Positions 30,631 through 40,200 of a stretch of 64,000 nt of DNA are shown here, piece after piece. The stretch lies in assembly GCA_963800275.1 (NCBI GenBank), contig CAWDAI010000004.1, positions 17,511-81,510 on the forward strand, given 5' to 3'. This stretch comes from JAFMJV01 sp963800275. GTDB taxonomy: Bacteria; Chloroflexota; Limnocylindria; Limnocylindrales; CSP1-4. Within the stretch, counting starts at the first letter, position 1; each line of letters starts with the position of its first letter. Under the pieces are notes generated by a model. That model worked only from the letters and a program-made list of their open reading frames with translations, searched no databases and was not told where the DNA came from. The position numbers and the translations under genes were made by a program.

Positions 30631-31812
30631 ATGACCACCGAACCGACCACTCGTTCGCGTCTGTCCCGGCGCGTCCAGGACGTTCCCCCCAGCGGCATCC
30701 GCAGGTTCTTCGACGTGCTCGCATCGATGCCCGACGTGATCAGCCTTGGCGTGGGTGAGCCGGACTTCGATACGCCTCAGCGAGTGGTGGAGGCAGGCGT
30801 CGTGTCGCTGCGTTCCGGGCGCACCCACTACACCAGCAACTACGGCACCATCGAGTTGCGCGAGGCCGTCGCTCGCAACCTTGACCGGCTCTACGGCGTC
30901 AGTTACGACTACGAGCGCGAGGTGCTCATCACGGTGGGCGTCTCCGAGGGTCTGGCCACGGCCCTGGCCGCGGTCATCGATCCCGGCGACGAGGTCATCC
31001 TGGCCGAGCCGACCTACGTCTCGTACGTACCCGACGTCATCTTCGCGGGCGGTATCCCGGTGGCGGTACCCACCCGCCCGGAGGACGCCTGGCAGCTCGA
31101 GCCGGAGGCCGTGGAGGCCGCCATCACCCCGCGCACCAAGGCCCTCTTCATCGGCTTCCCCAACAACCCCACCGGTGCCATCCTCGAGCCGGAGACGCTG
31201 CGCGCACTGGCCGAGATCGCCGAGCGACACGACCTGCTCGTCATCAGCGACGAGATCTACGATCGGCTCATCTTCGGCGGCCATCGGCACGAGGCCTTCA
31301 GCGCCCTGCCGGGCATGCGCGAGCGCACGATCCTGCTGGGCGGTTTCTCCAAGGGCTACGCCATGACCGGCTGGCGGGTGGGCTACGCCTGTGCCCCGAC
31401 CGACCTGCTCGATGCCATGCTCAAGGTCCACCAGTACACGATCATGTCCGCCCCCACCACGGCCCAGGACGCGGCGGCGGTGGCCATCTACGAGTGCGAG
31501 GGCGACGTGGAGCGCATGGTCGCCGAGTACGACCGTCGCCGGCGCATGTTCGTGTCCGGCCTCGAGCGCATCGGCCTGCCCACGGTCGAACCCCGCGGCG
31601 CCTTCTACGCCTTTCCTGACATCCGGGCGTCCGGCCTCTCCAGCGAGGAGTTCGCGACGCGCCTGCTGCACGAGGAGCGCGTGGCGGTCGTGCCCGGAGA
31701 CGCTTTCGGGCGCAGCGGCGAGGGCTTCGTGCGCACCACGCTGGCGACCTCGTACGAGCACCTCGAAGAGGCCCTGGTCCGCATCGAGCGTTTCCTGGGC
31801 GCCTCCCGCTGA
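30631..31812 (+). CDS. class I/II PLP-dependent aminotransferase
   Basis: A 393-residue fold-type I aminotransferase (AspC-like). PLP contacts are visible: GVGEPDFDTP near the N-terminus, FPNNPTGAIL, ISDEIYDRLIF, and the Schiff-base Lys in GGFSKGYAMTGWRVGYA; the terminal substrate Arg is in GEGFVRTTLATS. It probably transfers amino groups between aspartate/aromatic amino acids and 2-oxo acids; the exact substrate cannot be told. I use the ATG at 30631 (AAGGCGAG upstream) rather than the in-frame start at 30592, which would sit almost on the -10 box. It is 2 bases upstream of gatB, so they form an operon. Confidence 0.92.
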   Translation: MTTEPTTRSRLSRRVQDVPPSGIRRFFDVLASMPDVISLGVGEPDFDTPQRVVEAGVVSLRSGRTHYTSNYGTIELREAVARNLDRLYGVSYDYEREVLITVGVSEGLATALAAVIDPGDEVILAEPTYVSYVPDVIFAGGIPVAVPTRPEDAWQLEPEAVEAAITPRTKALFIGFPNNPTGAILEPETLRALAEIAERHDLLVISDEIYDRLIFGGHRHEAFSALPGMRERTILLGGFSKGYAMTGWRVGYACAPTDLLDAMLKVHQYTIMSAPTTAQDAAAVAIYECEGDVERMVAEYDRRRRMFVSGLERIGLPTVEPRGAFYAFPDIRASGLSSEEFATRLLHEERVAVVPGDAFGRSGEGFVRTTLATSYEHLEEALVRIERFLGASR

Positions 31813-31814
31813 TC

Positions 31815-33284
31815 ATGGCCGGCAGTGAGGCGGCGGTCGCCTACGAACCGGTCATCGGCATCGAGATCCACGTCCAGCTCAAGACCGCCTCCAAGATGTT
31901 CTGTGCCTGCTCGGCGGAGGTCAGCGACGCCCCACCCAACGAGCTGACCTGCCCGGTCTGCCTGGGCCTGCCCGGAGCGTTGCCGGTGATGAACGGCGCG
32001 GCCGTGCGACACGTGCTCGCGGTGGGCCTGGCGATCGAGGCCACGACTCCGCCGGTGACGCGCTGGGATCGCAAGAACTACTTCTACCCGGATCTGCCCA
32101 AGGGCTACCAGATCAGCCAGTACGAGCTGCCCCTCGCGAGCCACGGTCGGCTGGCCGTGGAGACTTCGCGAGGCATGGTCGAGGTCGGCATCACGCGGGC
32201 CCACCTGGAGGAGGACACCGCCCGCCTGCAGCACACCCGCGAGGGCGGCCGGGCGGTCAGCCTGCTCGACTACGACCGCTCCGGCGTGCCCCTGCTGGAG
32301 ATCGTCACCGACCCGGTCATCCACGATGCCGAGACGGCCCGTCGCTACGCGGAGGAGCTGCGCCTGTTGCTCGTCACCATCGGCGCGTCTGACGCGGCCA
32401 TGGAGAGCGGCCAGATGCGGGTGGAGGCCAACGTCTCGCTGCGGCCGGTCGGGACGGAGGCCTTCGGCACTCGCGTGGAGGTCAAGAACATGAACTCGTT
32501 CCGCTCGGTGGAGCGAGCCATCGAGTACGAGATCGCGCGCCAGGCGGCGGCCCTCCGCGCGGGCGAGCGCCTGGTGCAGGAGACGCGAGGCTGGGATGAC
32601 GAGCGCGGCGTGACCTACCACATGCGCAACAAGGAGACCTCCGACGACTACCGCTACTTCCCCGAGCCGGACCTGCCGCCCCTGCGCGTGGACCCGGCCT
32701 GGCTGGAGGAGATCGCGGCCGGACTGCCGGAGCTGCCGGCCGCTCGCCGGACCCGCTATCGCGAAGGGCTCGGCCTGTCGGCCTATGACGCTGACGTGCT
32801 CGTCGCGGACGCGGCCGCATCCGCGGTCTTCGAGGCGGCGTTGGCAGCCGATCCCCAGCTGCCGGCCAAGCGCCTCGCCAACTGGGTCACCGGCGAGTAC
32901 CTGCGCCTGTCCAAGGCGGAGGAGGACGGTCTCGAGCTGGACAATATCAGCGGTCCTGAGCTGGCCGCGCTGGTCCGCCTGGTAGACGATGGCCAGATCA
33001 GTGGCACCAATGCCAAGGAGGTGCTCGTGCGCCTCGGCCGCAGCGGTCGCCCCGTCGCGGAGATCGTGGCCCAGGCCGGCTTCCGCCAGATCAGTGACAC
33101 CGCCGCGCTCGAGGCCGTGGTCGACGAGGTCATCGCCGAGAACCCCGGCGCGGTGGCTGACATCCGGGGCGGTGAGCAGAAGGCCATCGGTTTCCTGACC
33201 GGCCAGATCATGAAGAAGACGCGTGGGCAGGCCAACGCCGGACTGGTGCAGAGCCTGCTGCGTGAGCGATTGGGGGTGCACTAG
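31815..33284 (+). CDS. gatB: Asp/Glu-tRNA amidotransferase subunit B
   Basis: A 489-residue subunit that binds and activates mischarged tRNA. Hallmarks are YEPVIGIEIHVQLKTASKMF, the zinc Cys pairs CACS and CPVCLGLPGALPVMN, RKNYFYPDLPKGYQISQY, and VEVKNMNSFRSVERAIEYE. The YqeY-like tail domain ends GGEQKAIGFLTGQIMKKTRG. It is separated from gatC-gatA by the bPH2 gene and the aminotransferase gene. The frame is intact. Confidence 0.97.
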   Translation: MAGSEAAVAYEPVIGIEIHVQLKTASKMFCACSAEVSDAPPNELTCPVCLGLPGALPVMNGAAVRHVLAVGLAIEATTPPVTRWDRKNYFYPDLPKGYQISQYELPLASHGRLAVETSRGMVEVGITRAHLEEDTARLQHTREGGRAVSLLDYDRSGVPLLEIVTDPVIHDAETARRYAEELRLLLVTIGASDAAMESGQMRVEANVSLRPVGTEAFGTRVEVKNMNSFRSVERAIEYEIARQAAALRAGERLVQETRGWDDERGVTYHMRNKETSDDYRYFPEPDLPPLRVDPAWLEEIAAGLPELPAARRTRYREGLGLSAYDADVLVADAAASAVFEAALAADPQLPAKRLANWVTGEYLRLSKAEEDGLELDNISGPELAALVRLVDDGQISGTNAKEVLVRLGRSGRPVAEIVAQAGFRQISDTAALEAVVDEVIAENPGAVADIRGGEQKAIGFLTGQIMKKTRGQANAGLVQSLLRERLGVH

Positions 33285-33286
33285 CC

Positions 33287-33568
33287 ATGGATCCGCTCAG
33301 CCTCGTGCTGGTCGTCGGCGGGGTCGTGCTCGTGGTGGTGGCGGCGCTCCGGATGCGCGGGCCACTGGCCGCGATCCGCCGGCTCGATGCCACCCAGGCC
33401 AACCTCGAGCGTTACGAATCCTGGCGTGGCAAGCAGACCGGGGTCCAGGCTGACGGCCCGACCGGGGCCGACGAGATGCGCGCGATGATGCGCCGGCAGC
33501 TCATCACCTGGGGCGTGATCGCCGCTGTGGGCGTGGCCCTGGTCCTCATCGGCTGGGCTCTGGGCTGA
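33287..33568 (+). CDS. small two-helix membrane protein
   Basis: 93 residues starting 3 bases after the gatB stop, so in the same operon. A helix lies at each end (LSLVLVVGGVVLVVVAALRM; LITWGVIAAVGVALVLIGWA), with a charged middle (QANLERYESWRGKQ). Not recognised. Confidence 0.65.
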   Translation: MDPLSLVLVVGGVVLVVVAALRMRGPLAAIRRLDATQANLERYESWRGKQTGVQADGPTGADEMRAMMRRQLITWGVIAAVGVALVLIGWALG

Positions 33569-34848
33569 GGGGACCGACGATCAGATCCGGCCACGGATCG
33601 GAGCGTGCGGCCCTCGTCGACGCCGTCCTTAGCCGTCGGCCTCGGCGCTGGCTCGCCGCGACCGCGGCGCAGCCGTCCGGGCAGGCCTCGACCTGGCCCG
33701 TGCGCAGGGCCAGCTCGGCATCCTGGTACAGCCCGTCGGTCTCGACCGGCAGCGTGGCGATGCGGCGCCACTCGTCGGTGAGGCCCACGCCGGCGTTCGA
33801 GAGGTCGTAGGTCATCACCGGCATGGTGCCGCCACCGGCGTACAGATACATGGCGTCGGTGACGGCGCGCGGCAGGTCCTTGGTGACGCTGGCCATGACG
33901 CACTCGAGGTTGGGTCGCTCGGCGCGGACGTCCCAGCCGGTGCCCACGGCCCAGATGCCGGCATCGCAGGCAGCCTCGATCATGCCGGTGGTGGCGGCGC
34001 GGCCCACGGGCAGGAGCACGTCGGGCTGGTAGATGTCGATGAAGGCCTCGGTGAAGGTGCGCGCATTGGCCAGGTCACCGAAGCCATCCACCTCGTTGTC
34101 CGCGAGATAGGCGATGTCGATAGCGCACGTCCGGCTCCACGCTGCGAGCGCCATTGATGAACCCGCCGATGTAGCGCTGGCACTCGACGCAGTCCTCGTA
34201 GCCGCCGATGATGCCCAGTGAGCTCTTGCTCAGTCGGGCGGCCACGATGCCCGCCAGGAATGCCGGGTCCTCGACCCGGAAGTCGACCGCGGAGTAGGTG
34301 AAGGGGAGGGCGGCGGTGCCGCCGGCGCACTCGCCCGTGGGGTCGGGCTGGCCGGCGGGCGTCAGGCAAGGCACCGGCTGCGAGAGGTCGATGATCACCG
34401 AGGTCTCGGCCGAGCGCGCGATGGCCGCGTCCGTCTGGCCGTCGCCGCCGGAGACGATCACCAGGTTGGGCTTGTACTGGCCGGTCGCATCGAGCAAGGC
34501 CTGGGTGACCGCTTCGGTGTCCACCGCCGGTGGCTCGATCATGAGACCACCCTGGGCTCGCCTGGTTGGAGTTCTGTTCTTCTTGTCGTCGTTCGACCTG
34601 GTCGGGTCCTTCGTGACCCCGCCGAGCTCCTTCTGGTAGGCGCTGACGGTCTGGGCGATGAGGGCGCCGCTGCCCTCGTCGTCGAGGGCGTTGGTGATCA
34701 CCCACGTCGTGAGCGACTCGCCGACCTGCTCGGGAAAGCGGGTATCTGTGGGTAGTTGTGTGTTCGACTGCGCTGCGACCACGCTGCTCGCGAGCAGCGT
34801 CAGGGCCGCCGCGCCGATGATGGTCCGGTGCAGGAGGTGGCTGCGCAT
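33546..34848 (-). CDS. BMP-family substrate-binding protein, second copy
   Basis: The ATG at 34848 follows AAGGAAGGGA. The signal peptide is MRSHLLHRTIIGAAALTLLA...VVAAQ. The mature part resembles the BMP/PnrA nucleoside-binding family (SSLGIIGGYEDCVECQRYIG; DVLLPVGRAATTGMIEAACD; GIWAVGTGWD), with a Cys pair at VECQ/CDAG. One indel near 34,122 joins GARSVEPDV to AIDIAYLADNEVDG. The C-terminus is uncertain: the frame runs to 33546, but a one-base change would end it at AEADG with TAA at 33629-33631. It is last in the transporter operon, 152 bases after the second permease. Confidence 0.8.
33584..33599. terminator. small hairpin between convergent operons
   Basis: GATCCG-GCCA-CGGATC, 6 base pairs, lies after the gatB operon. 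If the convergent gene ends at an alternative TAA (33629-33631), the hairpin would serve both directions. Confidence 0.35.
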
Positions 34849-34999
34849 GGGGTCCCTTCCTTGGCAGGCTCGTCGACGACCCCGTCATGGTACGAGCCAG
34901 TCCCGGTCCCTGCTGCAGGACCATCGGCAAGTGCGGGTACGGACCTTCGTGTGTGGTGCGGTGCCCTGCTTTGGCGTGGTTGGGTGCCCTGCGGTGCCC

Positions 35000-36070
35000 C
35001 TACGAGGCGCTCTCGCGTTCGTACGGTTTGCCCACGGCTGCCGGCGCCACGCTGCGCCCGACCGCACCAGCGAGCACGATGATGGTCACGATGTAGGGCA
35101 GGGCCGACCAGAACTGGTCGGGGATGGCCGTGAGCACGGTGCCCAGGTCGCCCGTCGGCGGGATCGTGCGGATGGCGATCGAGAGCGAGCTGGCCGCGGC
35201 GAAGAGGAGGGCGGCCCCGAAAGCGCCCAGCGGCAGCCAGCGCCCGAAGATGAGCGCGGCGAGGGCGATGAAGCCACGCCCGTTGGTCATGCCCGCCTGG
35301 AATGAGGTCCCGAAGTCGAGCGTGAACCAGGCCCCCGCGAGGCCGGCGAAGATGCCGCCCAGGATGACGTTGCGGTAGCGCAGCTTGATGACGTCGATGC
35401 CCACTGTCTCGGCCGCCTGCGGGTGCTCGCCCACCGAGCGGGTGCGCAGGCCCCAGCGCGAGCGGAAGAGGAGCACGTTCATGATCACTGCCAGCACGAT
35501 GACGCCCATGGTGATCGGCCCCTGGTTGAGGAACATGTTGAAGATCCAGCCCACGAGCGGCAGATCGGTCAGGGCTTCCGGGGGCACGTAGGGCGTGAAG
35601 CGGCCCGCCGAGGGCGGGGAGGAGGCGCTGATGATGATGATCAGGTAGCCGGTGGCCCCGAGCGCCACGATGTTGATGATCGTGCCGCTGATGATCTGGT
35701 CGGCCTTGACGGTGATCGAGAGCCAGGCATGCACCGCGGATACGAGCATGCCCGTGATGATGGCTGCGATGAGGCCCAGCACCAGCGCCGGCGTGGCGCC
35801 GAAGGCGAAGTCGGCCCGGGGCTGGTCGGGGAACGCCTGCACCACGGCCGAGGCCACGAACCAGCCGGTGAAGGCAGCTGCGATCATCATGCCCTCGATC
35901 CCGATGTTCACGACGCCGGAACGCTCGTTCATGAAGCCGCACAGCGCACCGAGCGCGATGGGCGCGGCCAGGGCCAGGATGACGGCACCGTTCACGGTCA
36001 GCACCTGCAGCATGTAGCCCAGGAACTCGAGGAGCAGGCCCACCACCGGGATGTCGAAGATGAAGTCCAC
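35000..36070 (-). CDS. nucleoside-type ABC importer permease
   Basis: A 356-residue BPD_transp_2 permease with about nine hydrophobic helices. The family motif MNERSGVVNIGIEGMMIAAA is at residues 47-66 and the EAA-like loop region is VVNIGIEGMM. It pairs with the permease encoded just upstream (36073-37245); two-base spacing implies coupled translation. It is part of the import operon with ATPase and BMP proteins; the substrate is probably nucleosides, by family. Confidence 0.9.
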   Translation of the reverse strand: MDFIFDIPVVGLLLEFLGYMLQVLTVNGAVILALAAPIALGALCGFMNERSGVVNIGIEGMMIAAAFTGWFVASAVVQAFPDQPRADFAFGATPALVLGLIAAIITGMLVSAVHAWLSITVKADQIISGTIINIVALGATGYLIIIISASSPPSAGRFTPYVPPEALTDLPLVGWIFNMFLNQGPITMGVIVLAVIMNVLLFRSRWGLRTRSVGEHPQAAETVGIDVIKLRYRNVILGGIFAGLAGAWFTLDFGTSFQAGMTNGRGFIALAALIFGRWLPLGAFGAALLFAAASSLSIAIRTIPPTGDLGTVLTAIPDQFWSALPYIVTIIVLAGAVGRSVAPAAVGKPYERESAS

Positions 36071-36072
36071 GC

Positions 36073-37245
36073 TCAGGGCCCTCTGCCATAGCTGCTGGTG
36101 ACGGTCCTGAGCTCATCCACATCGGCGCCGCGGGCATCACGGATGTGGAAGACCCAGCGGACGATGAGGTCGGCCGCGAGGAAGAAGAGGATCACGCCCT
36201 GCAGGATGTCGATCATCTGGACCGGCACACCCGCCTTGATCTGCATCAGCGGTGCGCCCGCCCGGAGGGCGCCCAGGAGCAGGCCACCGAACATGATGCC
36301 CCACGGATTCGCGCGGCCGAGCAGCGCCACGGTGATGGCATCGAAGCCGACGGTGGTGGCATAGGCGGCGGGCAGGTATTGCTGGACGCCCAGGATCTCG
36401 ATGCCGCCGGCCATGCCGGCGAGCAAGCCGCTGGCGGTCATCGTCAGCACGATGAGCAACTTCGGTCGCATGCCCGCGTAGCGCGCGGCATCGGGGTTGG
36501 CTCCGACCGTGCGGATCTCGAAGCCGATGGTCGAGCGGTTGAGCACCCACCACACCACCGGCACGGCCAGGAAGGCGAGGATGACCCCGGCGTGCAGGAA
36601 GTGGCCGCTGCCACCGGTCAGGACGGGGATGGCCGCGTTGCCCACGCCCGGGGTGCGGGCGAAGGTGGCGCCGGCTGCGCGCAGGGGCCCGCTGACCGCC
36701 CACGAGATGATCTGCAGGGCGATGTAGTTGAGCATGATCGTCACGACCACCTCGTGGGCGCCGGTGTAGGCCTTGAGCCAACCGGGGATGAAGCCGTACA
36801 AGGCACCAAAGACGAGTCCGGCCAGCAGCGCGAGTGGCACCGCGATGACCGCTGGCGCGTCCGTCAGCAGGATGGCCACGCTCACCGCACCCAGGGCGCC
36901 CATCAGGAACTGACCCTGGGCGCCGATGTTGAAGAGCCCGGCCTTGAAGCCCAGGCCGACCGCCAGTCCACCGAGGATGTAGGGGGTGGCGCGAACGAGG
37001 GTGTCGATGATGCCGTTAGTGCTCTTGAACTCGATGCTGAAGGGATCGAAGGCGACGGCGATGCCGGTCGCTCCCTGGAGCAGCGCGAGATAGGCCTGCG
37101 CCCACAGCCAGGGATCGAAGTAGCCCTTGATGATGGGGCTGGTCAGCGTCATGACCACGGCACCTACGACCAGGGCCAACAGGATGGCCCCGCCCGTGAT
37201 GGCCAGCTGGCCACGCAGGGAGCGACTGAGCAGGCGGTCGATCAC
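36073..37245 (-). CDS. nucleoside-type ABC importer permease
   Basis: A 390-residue permease. Helix one is GGAILLALVVGAVVMTLTSP, and the family segment GFKAGLFNIGAQGQFLMGAL follows near residue 100. The GTG start at 37245 overlaps the ATPase stop by four bases (GTGA). It is the second membrane subunit of the BMP-linked importer. Confidence 0.92.
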   Translation of the reverse strand: MIDRLLSRSLRGQLAITGGAILLALVVGAVVMTLTSPIIKGYFDPWLWAQAYLALLQGATGIAVAFDPFSIEFKSTNGIIDTLVRATPYILGGLAVGLGFKAGLFNIGAQGQFLMGALGAVSVAILLTDAPAVIAVPLALLAGLVFGALYGFIPGWLKAYTGAHEVVVTIMLNYIALQIISWAVSGPLRAAGATFARTPGVGNAAIPVLTGGSGHFLHAGVILAFLAVPVVWWVLNRSTIGFEIRTVGANPDAARYAGMRPKLLIVLTMTASGLLAGMAGGIEILGVQQYLPAAYATTVGFDAITVALLGRANPWGIMFGGLLLGALRAGAPLMQIKAGVPVQMIDILQGVILFFLAADLIVRWVFHIRDARGADVDELRTVTSSYGRGP

Positions 37246-38822
37246 GTGGCTGGCTCCGCACCGGTCCGGGCCCCGGCACCGCCGGTCGCCATGAGCAGGC
37301 CGACCGCTTCCTTGTTGGCGGCGCGGCCGTCGAGGACGTCCACGACCCGGCCGCGGTACATGACCGCGATGCGATCGGAGAGCTCGAGCACTTCGTCGAG
37401 CTCGGCCGAGACGAGGAGCACGGCCGTCCCCGCGTCCCGTTTGCGGATGATCTGGCGGTGGATGAACTCGATGCTGCCGACGTCCAGACCACGGGTCGGC
37501 TGATCGAGTACGAGCAGCTTCAGATCGCGGTCGAACTCGCGCGCCACGATGAGCTTCTGCTGGTTGCCGCCGGACAGCGTGCCCGCGTTCACGGTCGGGC
37601 TCGGCGTGCGCACGTCGTACTGCTCGATGGCCTCGCCGGCGCGCTTGGCGATGGCAGCCTCGTCGCGCAGGAGCCCATGCGAGTACGGCTCCATGTAGTA
37701 GTCGGTCAGGACGGTGTTGTCGGTCAGCGGGAAGGACAGCACGAGGCCGAAGCGGTGTCGGTCCGCGGGCACGTAGGCGACCTGCTTGTCGTGCAGGGCG
37801 CGGGGGCCGTCAGCGGTCACGTCCTCGCCGCCGAGCTCGATGGTCCCGGCGCGCACGCTGCGCAGCCCGGTGATGGCCTCGACCAGCTCATCCTGGCCGT
37901 TCCCGGCCACGCCGGCCACGCCCAGGATCTCCCCAGCCCTGACCTCGAAGCTGACGCCGGCCAAGGCATCGTCCCCGTGCCGCCCGAGCACGTGCAGGTC
38001 TCGCACGGTGAGCATCGGCTCGGTCGGGTGGCTCTCGCCGCGATCGACCGTCAGCTGCACCTCGCGCCCGACCATGAGCTCGGCCAGGTCGTCCTCGTCG
38101 GTCTCGCTTGGGATGCGGCTGCCGACGACCTTGCCCCGCCGGATGACCGTGATGCGGTCGGCGATCTCCAGCACTTCGTAGAGCTTGTGGCTGATGAAGA
38201 TGATGCTGTGGCCCTCATCGGCCAGGCGCCGCAGGACGGCGAAGATCTCCACCGTCTCCTGGGGCGTCAGCACCGCCGTCGGTTCGTCCAGCACCAGGAT
38301 CCGCGCCTCGCGGTAGAGCGCCTTGAGGATCTCCACGCGCTGCTGCCAGCCGACAGAGAGGTCGCCGACCTTGGCGTCAGGGTCGAGCTCGAAGCCGAAG
38401 CGCTCGCCCAGCTGGCGGATCCGCCGCCTGGCCTCGGCCTTGTCGAGGAAGACCGGTCCGCGCATGACCTCCTTGCCCAGGAGGACGTTGTCGGCCACCG
38501 TCAGCACCGGGACCAGCATGAAGTGCTGGTGGACCATGCTGATACCGCGGTCGATGGCGTCGGTGGGGTCGGCGATGTGGACGACCTCGCCGTCGAGCAT
38601 GATCTCGCCCTCGTCTGGAACCGCCAGCCCATAGAGCACGTTCATGAGCGTGGACTTGCCGGCACCGTTCTCGCCCAGCAGGGCATGGATCTCGCCGGGG
38701 CGGACCTCCAGGTCGATGCCGTCGTTGGCCACCACCCCCGGGTAGCGCTTGGTGATGCCGCGCATCTCCAGCGCCGGGGCGGCGACCTTCTTGTCAGGTT
38801 GCTCGGGTCTGGCCGTGGTCAC
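37242..38822 (-). CDS. nucleoside-type ABC importer, double ATP-binding protein
   Basis: 526 residues with two nucleotide-binding domains, as in NupA/YufO and sugar importers. Domain 1 has GENGAGKSTLMNVLYGLA, LSVGWQQRVEILKAL and VLDEPTAVLTPQE. Domain 2 has a shortened P-loop VAGNGQDELVEAITGL, a full signature LSGGNQQKLIVAREFD and LVLDQPTRGLDVG. The degenerate second Walker A is usual in this family. The GTG start at 38822 has GAGGGA upstream. It lies between the binding-protein gene and the permeases. Confidence 0.93.
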   Translation of the reverse strand: MTTARPEQPDKKVAAPALEMRGITKRYPGVVANDGIDLEVRPGEIHALLGENGAGKSTLMNVLYGLAVPDEGEIMLDGEVVHIADPTDAIDRGISMVHQHFMLVPVLTVADNVLLGKEVMRGPVFLDKAEARRRIRQLGERFGFELDPDAKVGDLSVGWQQRVEILKALYREARILVLDEPTAVLTPQETVEIFAVLRRLADEGHSIIFISHKLYEVLEIADRITVIRRGKVVGSRIPSETDEDDLAELMVGREVQLTVDRGESHPTEPMLTVRDLHVLGRHGDDALAGVSFEVRAGEILGVAGVAGNGQDELVEAITGLRSVRAGTIELGGEDVTADGPRALHDKQVAYVPADRHRFGLVLSFPLTDNTVLTDYYMEPYSHGLLRDEAAIAKRAGEAIEQYDVRTPSPTVNAGTLSGGNQQKLIVAREFDRDLKLLVLDQPTRGLDVGSIEFIHRQIIRKRDAGTAVLLVSAELDEVLELSDRIAVMYRGRVVDVLDGRAANKEAVGLLMATGGAGARTGAEPAT

Positions 38823-38857
38823 GAGTCCCTCGGTCCTTGGCTGCGACTACCGGATAC

Positions 38858-38890
38858 TCGAACGGGCCGACCAGTGGCCGGCCCGTTCGA
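38858..38890 (-). terminator. intra-operon hairpin after the binding-protein gene
   Basis: TCGAACGGGCCG and CGGCCCGTTCGA form a perfect 12-base-pair stem with a 9-base loop, 35 bases after the BMP stop (38925) and before the ATPase start (38822). There is no U-tract, so it may act as a partial terminator or 3'-end protector that raises binding-protein expression above that of the membrane subunits. Confidence 0.7.
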
Positions 38891-38924
38891 CAAGGTCTTA
38901 GCGGTCGCTGCGGGGGGTGCCGCC

Positions 38925-40048
38925 CTACGGCAGCGTCTGCACGCAGAAGCCGGTGCCTGCCTGCTCTTCGCAGGCCTTGAGCGAACCGTCCGCGAGCCCG
39001 GCCTCGGCGTCCGCGAGGGCGGCCTTGGTCTCGTCGCTGATCTGGTCCTCGAACTCGTGGAACGAGGACAGGCCCACGTCCTGGGTGTCGATGCCCAGGT
39101 ACAGGATGCCGCCGACGTCGGTGCCGGCCGCGATGCGCCCGATGGCGTCACTCACGTTCTTGGTCAGCTTCTTCTCGGCGCTCACGAGCGTGCAGGCCGC
39201 GGTCTCGGGGGTGGACTCGTACTGGTCCACGTCCACGCCGATACCCCAGATGCCTGCGTCGCAGGCGGCCTGCAGCACGCCGTTGCCGGTCTTGCCCGCG
39301 ACCTGGAACATGACGTCGATGTCCGGAGTCCTGGGCCAGCAGCTGCTGGGCCACGGCCTGACCGCCGGCGGGATCGTTGAAGGCCGCTGCGTCCGGCGCG
39401 CCGGAGATGTAGGTCACCGTCACGTTCACGTCCGGATTGACCGACTTGGCGCCATTGGCGTAGCCCTCGATGTAGTTGACCACGGCCGGGATGACCGCGG
39501 TGCCACCGACGGCCGCGATGTGGCCGGTCTCGCTGGTGCCAGCCGCGACGATGCCGGCCAGGTAGCCCGGCTGCTGCTCGCGCCAGTTGATGCCCTGCAG
39601 GTTCGGCAACAGGACGGCCGGATCGCCGGCGCAGGTGAAGGTGGCGTCGGGATCGCCGTTCTCGTCGATACAGGGGGCCTGGTCGATACCGATGAACTTG
39701 ATGTCCGGATTGTCCTTGGCCGCCTTGATCGTGTCCTCGCCGGCCGCGAAGCCGATGGTCACGATGATGTCGTACTGCTGGTCCACGAAGCCCAGGATGT
39801 TGGGACCGATGTCGGTCGAGGTCTGGCTGATGGCGTACTGCGGAGCCGGCGCGCCGATGGCCTCGGCACCCGCTTGCGCGCCTTCCCAGGTGTACTGGTT
39901 GAAGTTGCGGTCGTCGATGGTGCCGACGTCGGTCACGACGCCGATCTTCAGGTCGGAACCGTCCTGGGCCAGGGCGGCTGCGGCACCGGTAGAGGGCTCC
40001 GGTCGCTGCCAGCGTGAGCGCCAGGGATGCGGTGGTGATCCTGCGCAT
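38925..40048 (-). CDS. BMP-family (PnrA-like) substrate-binding protein
   Basis: First gene of the importer operon. The ATG at 40048 follows GAGGAGGA. The signal sequence starts MRRITTASLALTLAATGA; one extra base near 39,990 must be removed to read on to GAAAALAQDGSDLKIGVV. The mature domain shows VTDVGTIDDRNFNQYTWEGA and DIIVTIGFAAGEDTI. A second indel near 39,330 joins QAVAQQLLAQD to the frame FQVAGKTGNGVLQAACDAG. These are hallmark segments of the BMP/TmpC nucleoside-binding family. The protein may be lipid-free, as no lipobox Cys is evident. Confidence 0.87.
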
Positions 40049-40200
40049 GCATTCCTCCTCTGGTCCGCGGCGCCAGCGCAGGCGCGCGGACGATCTTGCC
40101 GTCCAGTCCCACAGCGGGGGACGGAACACTGCGGGCATCGTACCGTCTACGCGGGTGCCACGAAAGGTCGACGCGCCCTGTGAGTGGTCGGATGGGCGGG

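Noticed and set aside
29389..31761. A 790-codon minus-strand frame covering the PH-domain gene and the aminotransferase
   Set aside because: Only the part from ATG 30492 downward is coding-like (bPH2 protein); the upper part is antisense of the aminotransferase gene.
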